From assembly GCA_963576475.1 (NCBI GenBank), contig OY754987.1, positions 8,798,666-8,862,665 on the forward strand: a DNA stretch of 64,000 bases, in the 5' to 3' direction. Of the stretch, positions 36,281 to 46,870 are shown one piece after another. Source of the DNA: Molanna angustata. Lineage: Eukaryota; Arthropoda; Insecta; Trichoptera; Molannidae. Within the stretch, counting starts at the first letter, position 1, and the number at the start of each line of letters is the position of its first letter. A model generated the notes under the pieces. The model worked only from the letters and a program-made list of their open reading frames with translations. It had not been told where the DNA came from and did not search any database. The position numbers and the translations under genes were made by a program.

Positions 36281-36984
36281 AGAGAAAATCGGGATCAAAT
36301 GTTTTGGGATAAATATTGCTTCATTAGTTTTTTCTTGAATGTACACAGTTGAACGACGCAACATCCAGACTTATATTCCATAGTCTTGCTGAATATCATT
36401 CGAACGACGAGCTGATTTTTTTGTGTTCCTTCAAAAAAAGCTACACAATAATGTTTTATTCGTTGCCAATATTCGACGTGGGAAGGGTTAACTATTCATA
36501 ATTTTAATTAAGGAAGAAAATACGCTGACGACAATAAAAAAATATATACTGCACAAGCCGCCCTTGGTAACTACAGTAAGAAATGGAAGAAAACACAACC
36601 CATCTCGTCTCAACTGCGTCCATTATAATTTTTACAATCTACATGGAAATTTATTCCACGTTTATTTATTATGTATTAAATTGTAAACAACATATTGTTA
36701 TCATTATACTCAGTTTATGCAAAATGTAATTTCCTGCGTAGATAAAGAGATGAAACGCCAAAATATGAAGCTTTCGTGGAAAAAAGGTTTAAAAAATATC
36801 TACATGAGTGAATACTGAACATCCGAAAAATGCAATCAAATATAAACAACCCATGCACGTAATTATACTACTACATTTATTTATGTATCTTTTTGTACAG
36901 AATATAAACAAATATTTATTTATTTTTATTTAATATTTTTTAAATAATTTTATTTTTTATTTATTTATTTATTTATTTATATAC
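36281..36984. other. Unassigned AT-rich sequence
   Basis: No coding frame or repeat structure was seen apart from short AT-rich runs near 36900-36980. Confidence 0.4.
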
Positions 36985-37590
36985 ATACATACATACCATC
37001 ACGCCATGTCCCTTACGGGGTAAGCAGAGAGAATCGAGCGCCATACTTCTCTTTTTTTGCACACATTTCTGGCTTCCTTTACATCCATGCATCGTCTCAT
37101 ACATGCTCGTCGATTGTTCAATCTTTTTATGTTTTCTTCTTTCAAAATATCATTCACATGGTCATGCCATCCCTTTCTGGGGCGACCTCTGCTATTCACT
37201 CCATCTCTTGCACCCATGTATATTTTTTGGTCAGTCGTTCATCGTTCATTCTTTCTATATGTCCAAACCACCTCAAAGCATTCACTTTCATTTTACATAT
37301 AATATCCTTCTTTATCTTGCATTCTCTCCTTATGTCCTAATTTTTTATTCTATCATAAATCGTTCTATTACACACTCTTCTTAGTGATCTCATTTCTACA
37401 GCATTTATTCTACTTTCATGTGTCTTTTGCCAGGTCCATGTTTCACTAGCACACGTCAAAGTAGGCACCACAATTGCATTGTGTACTGCAATTTTGGCAT
37501 CCTTTGAGATTCTTGGATCGGACATTACTGGTCTGAGTGCTCCGTTTATTCTATTTCCTGACATAACTCTTCTTTTAATAACTCTTAACT
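36985..37590 (-). pseudogene. RTE-type LINE 3' end (YPVRDMA family), longest local copy
   Basis: Two minus frames belong together. 37337-37564 encodes GALRPVMSDPRISKDAKIA, then VVPTLTCASETWTWQ and RVCNRTIYDRIKN. 36999-37217 encodes MGARDGVNSRGRPRKGWHDH, RRACMRRCMDVKEARN and ends YPVRDMA. The stretch between them is frameshifted. The product would be the C-terminal segment of an RTE-like endonuclease/reverse transcriptase. The element ends in an atttatatacatacatac-type tail at about 36985. A second copy of the same 3' end lies directly upstream (37605-37955). Confidence 0.85.
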
Positions 37591-37604
37591 CTTCGTTTAT
37601 TTAT

Positions 37605-37955
37605 ATACATACATACCATCACGCCATATCCATTACGGGGTAAGCAGAGAGAACCGAGCGCCATACTCCTCTATTTTTGCATACATTCTTAGCTTCCTTT
37701 ATATCCATGCATCGTCTCATACATGCTCGTCGATTATTCAAGCTTCTTATATTTCCTTCTTTCAAAATATCATTCACATGGTCATGCCATCCCTTTTTGG
37801 GGCGGCCCCTGCTATTCACTCCATCTCTTACACCCATGTATATTTTTTTGGTCAGTCGTTCATCATTCATTCTTTCAATATGTCCAAACCACCTCAAGGA
37901 ATTCACTTTCATTTTATTTATAATACTCTTCTTCATCTTGCATTCCCTCCATAAA
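37605..37955 (-). pseudogene. RTE-type LINE 3' end (YPVRDMA family), second tandem copy
   Basis: The 105-codon frame (37619-37936) starts MKKSIINKMKVNSLRWFGHI and continues ERMNDERLTKKIYMGVRDG, KKGWHDHVNDILKEGN and SVLSAYPVMDMA. LRWFGHIERM is a conserved motif near the C-terminus of this element type. It is the best preserved member in the window but is truncated at its 5' side. It lies in the same orientation as, and abutting, the copy at 36985-37590. Confidence 0.88.
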
Positions 37956-38159
37956 ACGCCATAAATGGGCTTTTACATACACAATTACATATTATTAAAC
38001 ATATGTTCATGAACCACGAAGCAAAATACATACACACATGATAATAAATAGGTATATATAACAACAAAAAAATATCAAGAAAAAATGTATAAATTTACAA
38101 AATATATAGGAAGTGACGTACGATAAAAATAAAATTAAAGAAAAACAAGCAAAGGATTA
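37956..38159. other. AT-rich spacer
   Basis: No feature seen; the 113-codon minus frame at 38095-38436 is a hydrophobic low-complexity peptide over a LINE 3' UTR and not a gene. Confidence 0.4.
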
Positions 38160-38275
38160 AGCAAAAACAAAAAATAAAAATTGAATAGAAAAAAGAATAG
38201 AAGTGCACACTGGCGGGCTTAATGCCATTAGGCAATTTCTTCCAACCCACCAGATTACATAGTATGACAAAATAA
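38160..38275 (-). mobile_element. LINE 3' tail of the 620-1787 type
   Basis: Read on the minus strand: gggttggaagaaattgccta, then atggcattaagcccgcca. It is the same signature as at 1700 and 40531, so a relic of the same LINE family's 3' end. Confidence 0.6.
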
Positions 38276-38550
38276 TATATGTATCTACATATTGTACATG
38301 AACAAAATAATGAAAGCAAAAAAAAACGAATAAAAGATAAACTAAGATGAATTAATAAAAAAACACAATAAAGGGTAAAAGACAAGGAGAGGAAATCGCG
38401 ATCAGCTGTTTTATTTTTTAAGCATTCACAAAGCAAGCTGGATTTATTAATTTTAAGAATGATGGTTTCAGCTGTGTCAACCTTGTCAAGACTAGTCAGT
38501 GCCTACTATTGTACTTGGTTGACCGAAACGATATGTCTGAAATAAAAAAT

Positions 38551-38722
38551 AGAATAGATCGGTTAGCGCGCTGGGTTAATAAACAAGTGGTCGAGAGCTC
38601 GAATTCTGCCACGCCAGATTTCGTTCACCTATAGTACAAGCATTTATGCTTAGTTTAGGGAATGCATGAGGATGTATATGCACTTGGTTCAAGGACACTT
38701 TCATTCTTTTTTTTAAATAAGA
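38551..38722 (+). mobile_element. SINE-A copy, degraded
   Basis: The head has lost its first ~15 bases (atcggttagcgcgctgggtt follows). The B box is altered (gagctcgaattctgcc). The body atttcgttcacctatag, acaagcatttatgctt and caaggacactttcattc matches the other SINE-A copies. Confidence 0.75.
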
Positions 38723-38748
38723 ATTGTGTGAAAAATCATTTTTCATAT

Positions 38749-38899
38749 GTCGGCCTTCGTGGCTCAGGGTTCGATTTCAGGTGGAGGCACACTTTAATTG
38801 TGTTTTCAGTCTGGATCTGTGAGACGATAAATATCGTAAGTCTCCAGAATGTGGCAACTTGTTATTGGATGCGTGTTAAATAATTATTTGACATTGCAC
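38749..38899 (+). mobile_element. SINE-B body with an internal head deletion, fused to a LINE
   Basis: gtcggccttcgtggctcag runs straight into ggttcgatttcaggtggag, so about 40 bases between the A and B boxes are missing. The body (gtgttttcagtctggatctg, agtctccagaatgtggcaac, gtgcgtgttaaat variants) matches 53740-53975 up to ttatttgacat, where LINE sequence takes over. Confidence 0.8.
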
Positions 38900-39325
38900 G
38901 AGTGGACTATAAGGTATACCTGATGGTGTTTAAAGCTCTGAACGACTTGGCTCCACACTACATTCAGGAATTGTGCCAGTGAAACGTTCCATCGGGGAGG
39001 CAGCTTACGCTGAGATCGTCTGAATCACAGAGTACCAACTCTTTAAAAGAATTGGACATAGTCAATAAGGCGGCTTACTATGATCGCGGTTTTAGTGTGA
39101 ACGGGCCTTTAAAATGGAATAAATTGCCTCTTGACATATGGGGAGCTCAGAGCATTGACACCTTCGGTAAACTTCTTAAGACTGCCTTGTTTCGTAGAGC
39201 CAACAAATAAGCTACAGCGCCCTTGGAGTGATATTGTATCACTAAACGGCGCTTTATATTATTTTATTATTATTATTATTATAGCACCTGTTAGTTGACC
39301 GAGAAGCTACATAAAAATAAAATAA
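38900..39325 (+). pseudogene. LINE C-terminal fragment whose tail equals the SINE-B tail
   Basis: The reading RVDYKVYLMVFKALNDLAPH, then a stop at about 38980, then VPSGRQLTLRSSESQSTNSL, FSVNGPLKWNKLPLDIW and LLKTALFRRANK is the end of a CR1/L2-like reverse transcriptase. After the true stop (39208) comes a short 3' untranslated region ending cacctgttagttgaccgaga agc and an A-rich tail. SINE-B at 53740 ends with the same acctgttagttgcccgagaa. This LINE is therefore the likely partner from which SINE-B took its 3' end. Confidence 0.78.
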
Positions 39326-39431
39326 AAATAAAATATATATTTCTCTTCTGTTGAGAATTGAGACAAGGGGATCTTGCACAAAAATGAAATGATTTTCCGC
39401 AATGCTACAGCGCTCTATACCTATCAAATTG

Positions 39432-39505
39432 TTACTCCTCACTAACCCAACGGGATATAGTGGAGAGTTATGATTTCGCAATTTTTAAGGTTATTTTTTT
39501 AGAGT
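39432..39505 (+). mobile_element. Family C terminal fragment
   Basis: ttactcctcactaacccaac, then gggatatagtggagagttat and gatttcgcaattt, matching the head of family C at 27985 and 59609. Confidence 0.6.
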
Positions 39506-39794
39506 TTTCAAAGTACGCGTGAAGAAGTGTTATATTGATCTATGAATACATACCTATTATTTGAATTTCATGAATTTCAAATATCCTCATATCTATCAAT
39601 CTCTATCATCTAACCTACCTCTAACTCGTATTTCAGAAAATAATTTGAATATTTTGTACCTCAGCAATTTGCGGAAGGTATTTTTGAATACATTTTTTAT
39701 ATAATATTTATATATTTGCCTTGAAAAAGCCTTTAAAAATGAATGAATAAATGTATAACATTAAATATCTGTATTTGCGAAGCGTCGTGGCTTC

Positions 39795-39950
39795 GAAGAG
39801 TATTCGAACGTATACGTTTAAATAACAAAAAAGCATTTATGAAAAGATGCATGAATGTGAATGAAACGAAAATGTGTGCCAAGAAACAAGTGTGTGGCGA
39901 TTGTTTCTCTCTGCTTGTAGGTATCGATTACAGGGTCATGGTGTGATTTT
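39795..39950 (+). pseudogene. RTE-type LINE 3' end (YPVRDMA family), fragment
   Basis: The frame reads NNKKAFMKRCMNVNETKM, aligning with NNRRACMRRCMDVKEARN of the copy at 36985, and ends DYRVMV in place of YPVRDMA. It is about 50 codons long, diverged and on the opposite strand to the other copies. Confidence 0.7.
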
Positions 39951-40039
39951 GTATATTTGAATAATTGTTTCTCGTGCAACTAGCAGGTACAGTGTGGATA
40001 AATTTAAGTCAACATTGATTTGTGAGATGAATATATTTC

Positions 40040-40350
40040 ACATCATACATTATCACGACATATCCCATAATGTGAGGAGACCAGCTACAGGTGTACGGGT
40101 ATGCGATACTTGATAAAAGGAAATACTACACATGCGATACTTGATAAAAGTAATGCTACATATACCAACACACCGTTCTTGTCTCACTTAAAAAGAATCT
40201 GCATTCAGAATGGGTGGTTATCATCATTGCTGAGCTATATGAGATGATATTATATATACTTTCAATAATCTGGCTCTTAAGGGACACCCGCAAACGATGA
40301 TAGGTAATAGAAATGAGTGGAAGCACTTTTCTTTGTCGGTGCCAGCAACC
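40040..40350 (+). mobile_element. Family F single arm
   Basis: acgacatatcccataatgtg, then gaccagctacaggtgtacgg and tgtctcacttaaaaaga, as in the left arm at 26380. A local duplication of atgcgatacttgataaaag occurs at 40107-40155. Confidence 0.6.
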
Positions 40351-40530
40351 AAATTCATTTTAATATTCAATATTATTTAATTTCATAATACATTTTGAAC
40401 AGTTAACTTTATTAAATAACTTTGTTCCGAACCACGAATAAACAACCATCCAACCTGAGGAAAAAGGAGTTGCAACGGAATCTATTGTATCATGTAACTG
40501 ATACAAAGTAAATTTAATTAAAAAAGATTT

Positions 40531-40615
40531 AGTTGGTTGGAGGAAATTGCCTTGTGGCAATAAACCCGCCGTTGTACACATAATAATGTACATAAATTAA
40601 AAATAAATAAATTTA
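40531..40615 (+). mobile_element. LINE 3' tail of the 620-1787 type
   Basis: agttggttggaggaaattgc, cttgtggcaataaacccgcc and a taaa-rich end follow the same order as 1700-1787. The protein part is gone. Confidence 0.7.
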
Positions 40616-40671
40616 TCTGTTTTGTGTACCAGCTTCTTTTAGTAAAACTCACATTTTTAATCTTTAAGAAA

Positions 40672-41275
40672 GCATAACTGGTGAACGTTGCTCAAGCGTA
40701 TAAAGTGATCACGTAAACCGGCCGATGACGTAAGATCGTAAGCCCCGTAGGTGCCTTGAGTTCCTGCTTATTCTATAATATCCCAACTTCGTCTCAAGTG
40801 AGATGTTAAAAAAGTTTGCCAATAAAAATATTTAATGATTCAAATATACAGTTTGTTACCAGACCATGTCATGTAGATGATCAATTGGACCAAAGTTTCT
40901 CTGGAATGGCGACCGAGAACTGGCCGCGAAAACCCTGGCAGACCACAAGCAAGGTCTGATGACATAAAACGACTAGAGGGACGTCAATTGCACGAGAAAT
41001 ATATCAAGGAATATGGAAGAAGGTCGAGAAGGGAAGCCTATGTACATCGCTGGACGCTGATTATGATGACGTAACATTGATAAGAATATTTTTATTGACA
41101 AACATTTTTTCAACATCTCAATAGAGACGAAGTTGGGATATTCTAAAAGAACCAGGAACTCGAGGCACCTACAAGGCTTACGACCTGTCATCGGCTGGTT
41201 TACGCGATCACTTTATGCACTTGCACAACGTTCACCAATTATGCCTTCTTATTGAGTTCCTTTATCGATGTAATT
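40672..41275. repeat. Inverted repeat (family D arms) around an RTE fragment
   Basis: 40672-40850 (ggtgaacgttgctcaagcgt, cgtaagccccgtaggtgcct, atcccaacttcgtctcaagt) is the reverse complement of 41090-41275 at about 85-90% by eye. Further family D pieces lie at 41440-41620, 46040-46410 and 47270-47470. The loop holds the LINE fragment at 40865-41075. Confidence 0.75.
40865..41075 (+). pseudogene. RTE-type LINE 3' end (GAT-tailed family), fragment
   Basis: The frame reads TKVSLEWRPRTGRENPGRPQ, then SDDIKRLEGRQLH and REAYVHRW. This aligns with TKRTLEWRPRTGRRNPGRPQ in the young copy at 59745. Small deletions have removed parts of the tail region. The end, attatgatgacg, is the remnant of the GAT-type tail. 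Confidence 0.82.
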
Positions 41276-41339
41276 TTGAAATTTCTATAAATTTGAATAG
41301 TGTGTAACATTTTACCTGAATATAATTCATTATTACTAT

Positions 41340-41620
41340 TGCCATCTATGGAGTAACGGAGAAACCTTTTTGTAAAGCCATCTATTGAGAAATTCAGAAA
41401 TTAATTTTTATTTGTAAACAATGAAAGCAACAGTGCTTATAAATGTGATCACTTTATGCACTTGCACAACGTTCACCAATTATGCCTTCTTATTGAGTTC
41501 CCTTATCGATGTAATTTTTGAAAGTTCTATATATTTTAATAGTGTGTAACATTTAACCTAAAAATAATGCATTACAAACTTCGTCTCTATTGAGATGTTG
41601 AAAAAATATTTGTCAATAAA
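41340..41620. repeat. Family D fragments plus a hairpin-arm relative
   Basis: 41336-41440 (gccatctatggagtaacgga, gccatctattgagaaattc, acaatgaaagcaacagtgct) matches the inner part of the hairpin at 20049-21175. 41440-41620 repeats tgatcactttatgcacttgc and attatgccttcttattgagt from 41210 as a direct copy. Confidence 0.65.
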
Positions 41621-42224
41621 AATATCATTTGACTCCCGAAAAGGGAAAAAAATCCAGTGTTTGCGTATATGTAATTAAAAAAGAATATTCGATTGATAAG
41701 AGTTTTAAAAAAATGATTAAATCGATTCTAACGACATTAAAATATATCGTTTTTTTTATCATAGTTTATTTCTCAAGAACCACACTCGCCCAAACTTTGG
41801 TTCGCTCCGACGTTTAGAGAGTAAAGGGGAGCTGTCAAAAGTTGTACCAACTTTCCCGTATAAATCACCGTTATGTATGGAAACTCTCTCCCGCTGATTT
41901 ATTCGGCATAACATTGCCGTTAAACTGCCTCGAGACTCAGAAGTATTTTTTCGATACATTCTCAAAAATATTTTGTGATATTCTATTCAATCATGCGAGA
42001 ATTTATTATGTATTTCCATTGCCCTTGTAGCTTTGATATTATGTATGGTACTTTGACAACGAACGAAAATAGAAAAAAAGTATCATAATGTCTTTTATTA
42101 CTTTTTATTTCGTATTTTTTTATATTTCTACTCTCGAAATAAAACGTGTATTAACAGAAACGAGAATTAATGTCGCCGGTAGTAGATGGGTCCTAAATCT
42201 AAAAAAAGAGTGGAAGTTGGTACT
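41621..42224. other. Unassigned sequence
   Basis: The short frames at 41629, 41759 and 41842 match nothing I know. No repeat structure was seen. Confidence 0.35.
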
Positions 42225-43163
42225 CTGCAGGCTAAGTCTGTAAGTAGATCTCGACCGATAAATGTCGAGATTAACTGTCAAAATATCGACTAGTCGATAT
42301 TTTGACAGTTTTGGTAGTCACTAAGCAGATAACGCGTCGAATCGTTCTCGCCCACTTATTTGACGCCGAGATCGGGTCAACATGGTCGACATCGAGTCGA
42401 GAGACAAGGATCTAACGCCGCCATGTTGAATTAAATGTCATTTTTTACGCGAACAATGCCGAATTTCATATTTATTTTGAGAATAATTATATAAACGGGT
42501 TAAACAACGCCGTTTAAGAGATTCTTCAAACCCTTTAAATATTCCGCGTAATTCATTTATTGCTAATTACCGCGTAACAAAAGTTTTATATGGTTATATA
42601 TTTATTGGAAATATGCGTCCATACTTAGATTATAATTCTATGCGTCCGTAAATGTTTTCCGTAGGTATAGATTTGAAATAATTTTTGATTTTGAGAAAGT
42701 ATTCTTGTAAGCTATTTTATCACATATGTATTTTAACACTTAACAAAAGAAAATTCGGTGTAGTTTTTAGTAAAAAAATAACACGCTGCTGTCATCACAC
42801 TTGATAAATTGATCGAAATAGAATTAAAAATAATTTTTAAAATTACTCTCAAAACATTCAATAAACACAAAAGAAGTTAATTTAATCGTATTATAACTTG
42901 CTTTCGTGCTTTAAAATATGACCATATTATATTTATTTATAAATTTGACATTTATTCAAATCATGGGGAAAATATTGTGTATTGCCATAAATGATAATTC
43001 AAAAATGTACCGCAAGCCAGCCTAACGGCGACAAATACTAATAAGTGCATTTACGAACTCGACAGCGCTTAGTGACTACGAATTGTCGACACGGGCGTAA
43101 ACATGGCGAGAAGAGCGGCGATACGTTGTCGGATCTCGACTTTTTTACTGACTTGGCCTGCAG
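42225..43163. mobile_element. Possible TIR element, about 940 bp
   Basis: The left end ctgcaggctaagtctgtaag is mirrored on the right by ctgcaggccaagtcagtaaa (minus strand), and gtagatctcgacc / gtcgagatccgac follow. Both ends are G+C-richer than the core. No target duplication is clear and the core encodes nothing. Confidence 0.45.
42273..42310. repeat. Perfect 38-bp palindrome
   Basis: The half aactgtcaaaatatcgact is followed at once by its exact reverse complement, with no spacer. It lies just inside the left end of the element at 42225. Confidence 0.95.
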
Positions 43164-43429
43164 ATGTCACCTACAAGAAGAGGAGTGGAAAAAGAGACGA
43201 GTGGAAAATTGGCTGAAGTAAGAAGAAGTATTAACAGAGACGGTTTTTTTGCAAGGGGCACCGGCTCAAAATAATAGTGCTTCGTAAAAAATAATTCGGC
43301 TCAAAATAATTGTGTGACCGGTAAAAACCGGATGGTTGAAATAACAACAGGCAAAATATCATGATCTATATTATAAATTTGAATGTTTGTATCTATGTAT
43401 GTATCTATGTATGTGTTGAATGCGCTCCT

Positions 43430-44050
43430 AAACCGCTCATCCGATTGCGATGAAACTTTGGTGAACTGTCGAGAGTATACCAGGGATGGTTTCTGGATCA
43501 AAAAATTTTAACTTCTTCTTCTTCTTCATCGAGTTTTAGGTCATTTTACCTATGAAGGTGGACTATCCTGGGAACCGTTCATCCGATTGCAATTAAACTT
43601 TGGTGAATTGTCGATCGTATGCCCGGGATGATTTCTGAATCTAAAATATTTTCTTCTTCTTCTTCTTCATCGGGTATCAGGTCATTTTACCTATGAAGGT
43701 GGACTATCCTGAGAACCGTTCATCCGATTGCAATGAAACTTTGATGAATTGTCGAGTGTAAGACCGGGATGGTTTCTGGATTAAAAAAATTTTCTTCTTC
43801 TTCTTCTTCATCGGGTATCAGGTCATTTTACCTATGAAGGTGGACTATCCTGGGAACCGTTCATTCAATTTCAATGAAACTTTGATGAATTGTCGAGTGT
43901 ATGCCCGGGATGGTTTCTGGATTAAAAAAAAATTCTTCTTCTTCTTCTTCATCGGGTATCAGGTCATTTTACCGATGAAGGTGGACTATCCTTGGAACCG
44001 TTCAATCAATTTCAATGAAACTTTGATGAATTGTCGAGCGTATAACCGGG
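43430..44050. repeat. 141-bp tandem array, about 4.5 units
   Basis: Units carry gaaccgttcatccgattgca, atgaaactttgatgaattgt, gatggtttctggatt, a ttcttcttc run and ggtcattttacctatgaagg. Successive starts are 43439, 43581, 43722, 43863 and 44004. Phrases like ccgattgcaatgaaactttg are common in insect repeats. The array runs directly into the 18-bp minisatellite. Confidence 0.88.
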
Positions 44051-45350
44051 ACCTACTGAAGGGACGGGAGGTAATGAAGGGACGGGAGGTAATGAAGGGA
44101 CGGGAGGTAATGAAGGGACGGGAGGTAATGAAGGGACGGGAGTAACTGAAGGGACGGGAGGTAATGAAGGGACGGAAGGTAATGAAGGGACGGGAGTAAC
44201 TGAAGGGACGGGAGTAACTGAAGGGACGGGAGTAACTGAAGGGACGGGAGTAACTGAAGGGACGGGAGTAACTGAAGGGACGGGAGTAACTGAAGGGACG
44301 GGAGTAACTGAAGGGACGGGAGTAACTGAAGGGACGGGAGTAACTGAAGGGACGGGAGTAACTGAAGGGACGGGAGTAACTGAAGGGACGGGAGTAACTG
44401 AAGGGACGGGAGTAACTGAAGGGACGGGAGTAACTGAAGGGACGGGAGTAACTGAAGGGACGGGAGTAACTGAAGGGACGGGGGTAACTGAAGGGACGGG
44501 AGTAACTGAAGGGACGGGAGTAACTGAAGGGACGGGAGTAACTGAAGGGACGGGAGTAACTGAAGGGACGGGAGTAACTGAAGGGACGGGAGTAACTGAA
44601 GGGACGGGAGTAACTGAAGGGACGGGAGTAACTGAAGGGACGGGAGGTACTGAAGGGACGGGAGGTACTGAAGGGACGAGAGTAACTGAAGGGACGGGAG
44701 TAACTGAAGGGACGGGAGTAACTGAAGGGACGGGAGTAACTGAAGGGACGGGAGTAACTGAAGGGACGGGAGTAACTGAAGGGACGGGAGTAACTGAAGG
44801 GACGGGAGTAACTGAAGGGACGGGAGTAACTGAAGGGACGGGAGTAACTGAAGGGACGGGAGTAACTGAAGGGACGGGAGTAACTGAAGGGACGGGAGTA
44901 ACTGAAGGGACGGGAGTAACTGAAGGGACGGGAGTAACTGAAGGGACGGGAGTAACTGAAGGGACGGGAGTAACTGAAGGGACGGGAGTAACTGAAGGGA
45001 CGGGGGTAACTGAAGGGACGGGAGTAACTGAAGGGACGGGAGTAACTGAAGGGACGGGAGTAACTGAAGGGACGGGAGTAACTGAAGGGACGGGAGTTAC
45101 TGAAGGGACGGGAGTAACTGAAGGGACGGGAGTAACTGAAGGGACGGGAGTAACTGAAGGGACGGGGGTAACTGAAGGGACGGGAGTAACTGAAGGGACG
45201 GGAGTAACTGAAGGGACGGGAGTAACTGAAGGGACGGGAGTAACTGAAGGAACGGGAGTAACTGAAGGAGGTACTGAAGGGACGGGAGGTACTGAAGGGA
45301 CGGAAGGTACTGAAGGGACGGGAAGTACTGAAGGGATGGGAGGTATAAAA
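44050..45350. repeat. G-rich 18-bp minisatellite, about 72 units
   Basis: The consensus is gggacgggagtaactgaa, with variants gggaggtaatgaa at the left edge and gggaggtactgaa within and at the right edge. Two GGG runs per unit could form G-quadruplexes on the plus strand. The minus strand stays open for 465 codons (43986-45383) as repeats of FSYSRP because the unit is a multiple of three and its minus frame lacks stops. I do not regard it as a proven gene. Confidence 0.95.
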
Positions 45351-45399
45351 GAGTCTGAAGCGACGGGTGATTATGGAGGACAATTTTTAATTATACATG

Positions 45400-46035
45400 C
45401 CGGGTGTTCACTAGTACATAATAAATGTATTAAGACATATGTATTGACAGCCATAATCATACGAATAATGACTTTTAATAAGCAATGTTAAATTTTGAAT
45501 TTATTTGAAGATATGTATGTGTCTGTATTGTGTATGTATGAATGTACATAGTATGTTTGTGTATGTATATTATATGTTATTATTGTCATACAAATGAAAC
45601 TAATAAGATTGTGTTAAATATAAATAAATTAAGACAAGACTATGCTGCTATGTTTTTTTATTTTTATTTATTTATCTTTTCTCACACCATATTTATAATG
45701 ACAACAATAAGTAGATTACTACTAGGAAATCCTGTTCTATGTCTAGCAAATTTTTATTGAAATATATATGCAATTATGAACCAAGTAATTGTTCCCGTTC
45801 CACAATCTGAACTTTCTGCACTCAAAATAAATTATTACCTCAACAAACATATGGGCTCACACAAAATAGATTAACCAGGTCGTATTGTCCGCCATATAAC
45901 CGATCATAAATCCAATATCTGACGCGATTTTTATTTCAGAACCATAGAAAGAGACTAGTTAACTATGTTGGTGTAATTATATGAATCACATGGTTCCCAA
46001 ATCAAATTAAATATTTTTACTATAACAATGTTGTT
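45400..46035. other. Unassigned AT-rich sequence with a LINE 3' UTR relic
   Basis: 45655-45760 (tttatttttatttatttatc, ctactaggaaatcctgttct, atgtctagcaaattttt) resembles 63010-63120 (aactaggtaaccctgttcta, gggctagcagttt). Both look like the 3' untranslated end of one LINE family on the minus strand. Confidence 0.45.
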
Positions 46036-46039
46036 TGAC

Positions 46040-46410
46040 ATTTTTTTAACATCTCAATAGTGACGAAGATGCAATATTATAGGAAATCCATCTATGAAGT
46101 GATGAAGAAATATTTTTTTAAAGTTGCGTATACGCATACTTGGATTTTTTTCCCTATCGGGAGGGATATTTTTTGGATTTTTTTTTACATTTCAATAGAG
46201 AAGACAAAAACCGATTTCTCAATAGATGGCCTTAAAAAAAGGTTTCTTAGTTACTTCAGATAGCGATGATGTTTCAGCTTATTTTCAAACGATCAGTTTC
46301 TCATTATTAAAATATACAGAACTTCAAAAAAATTGTATTGATAAGGGAACTCAAAAAGAAGGCATTATTAGTGAACGTTGCGCAAGCGTGTAAAGTGAGA
46401 TTTTTGACCC
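46040..46410. repeat. Family D fragments
   Basis: aacatctcaatagtgacgaa near 46050 and aaggcattattagtgaacgt, then gcgcaagcgtgtaaagtga near 46360, are family D landmarks. The small frame at 46060-46263 is incidental. Confidence 0.6.
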
Positions 46411-46574
46411 GAGTCATGACCCCATATACCAGCAGTTTGCTGTCTGGGGCCTTTATTGTTATATAAGTGTAACCTACCTTTTTAACCATAAAAAAACGCC
46501 TGAATATTAACAATGTGTACATCATTTTTCCCCCTCAGTTCTAAATAAATCTTAAAAAAATAGATCAAATCATA

Positions 46575-46870
46575 CATCCATACCTCACGGGAAAACCGAG
46601 CCCCTTTCATGCAACCATGCACGGTTTCCTTGACATTCATGCATCGTCTTATATGTTCATGCTCGCCGATTGTTCAAGCAATCCTAGGACCTCCAGGCCA
46701 CGCAATACTGAACAACAAAAATTGGGAAATGTGTAGAGGAATACCCGGCTTTTCGGTTCTTCATAAGATTCGCTATTGGCTTCTTATTTTACTTTTTTTT
46801 TCAAAATACCATTCAAACGGTCATGCCGTCCCTTTCCAGGGCGCCCCTGTCTATTCTATCCGACTATTTG
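46575..46870 (-). pseudogene. RTE-type LINE 3' end (YPVRDMA family), degraded
   Basis: Minus-strand homology to 36985-37590: ttgacattcatgcatcgtct, tcatgctcgccgattgttca, ggtcatgccgtccctttcca. An unrelated ~100-bp stretch (about 46680-46785) interrupts it. The frame is lost. Confidence 0.7.

Noticed and set aside
43986..45383. 465-codon minus-strand gene
   Set aside because: It has no start region, signal peptide or non-repeat domain. The frame follows from an 18-bp stop-free unit. I kept it as a finding, not as a CDS.
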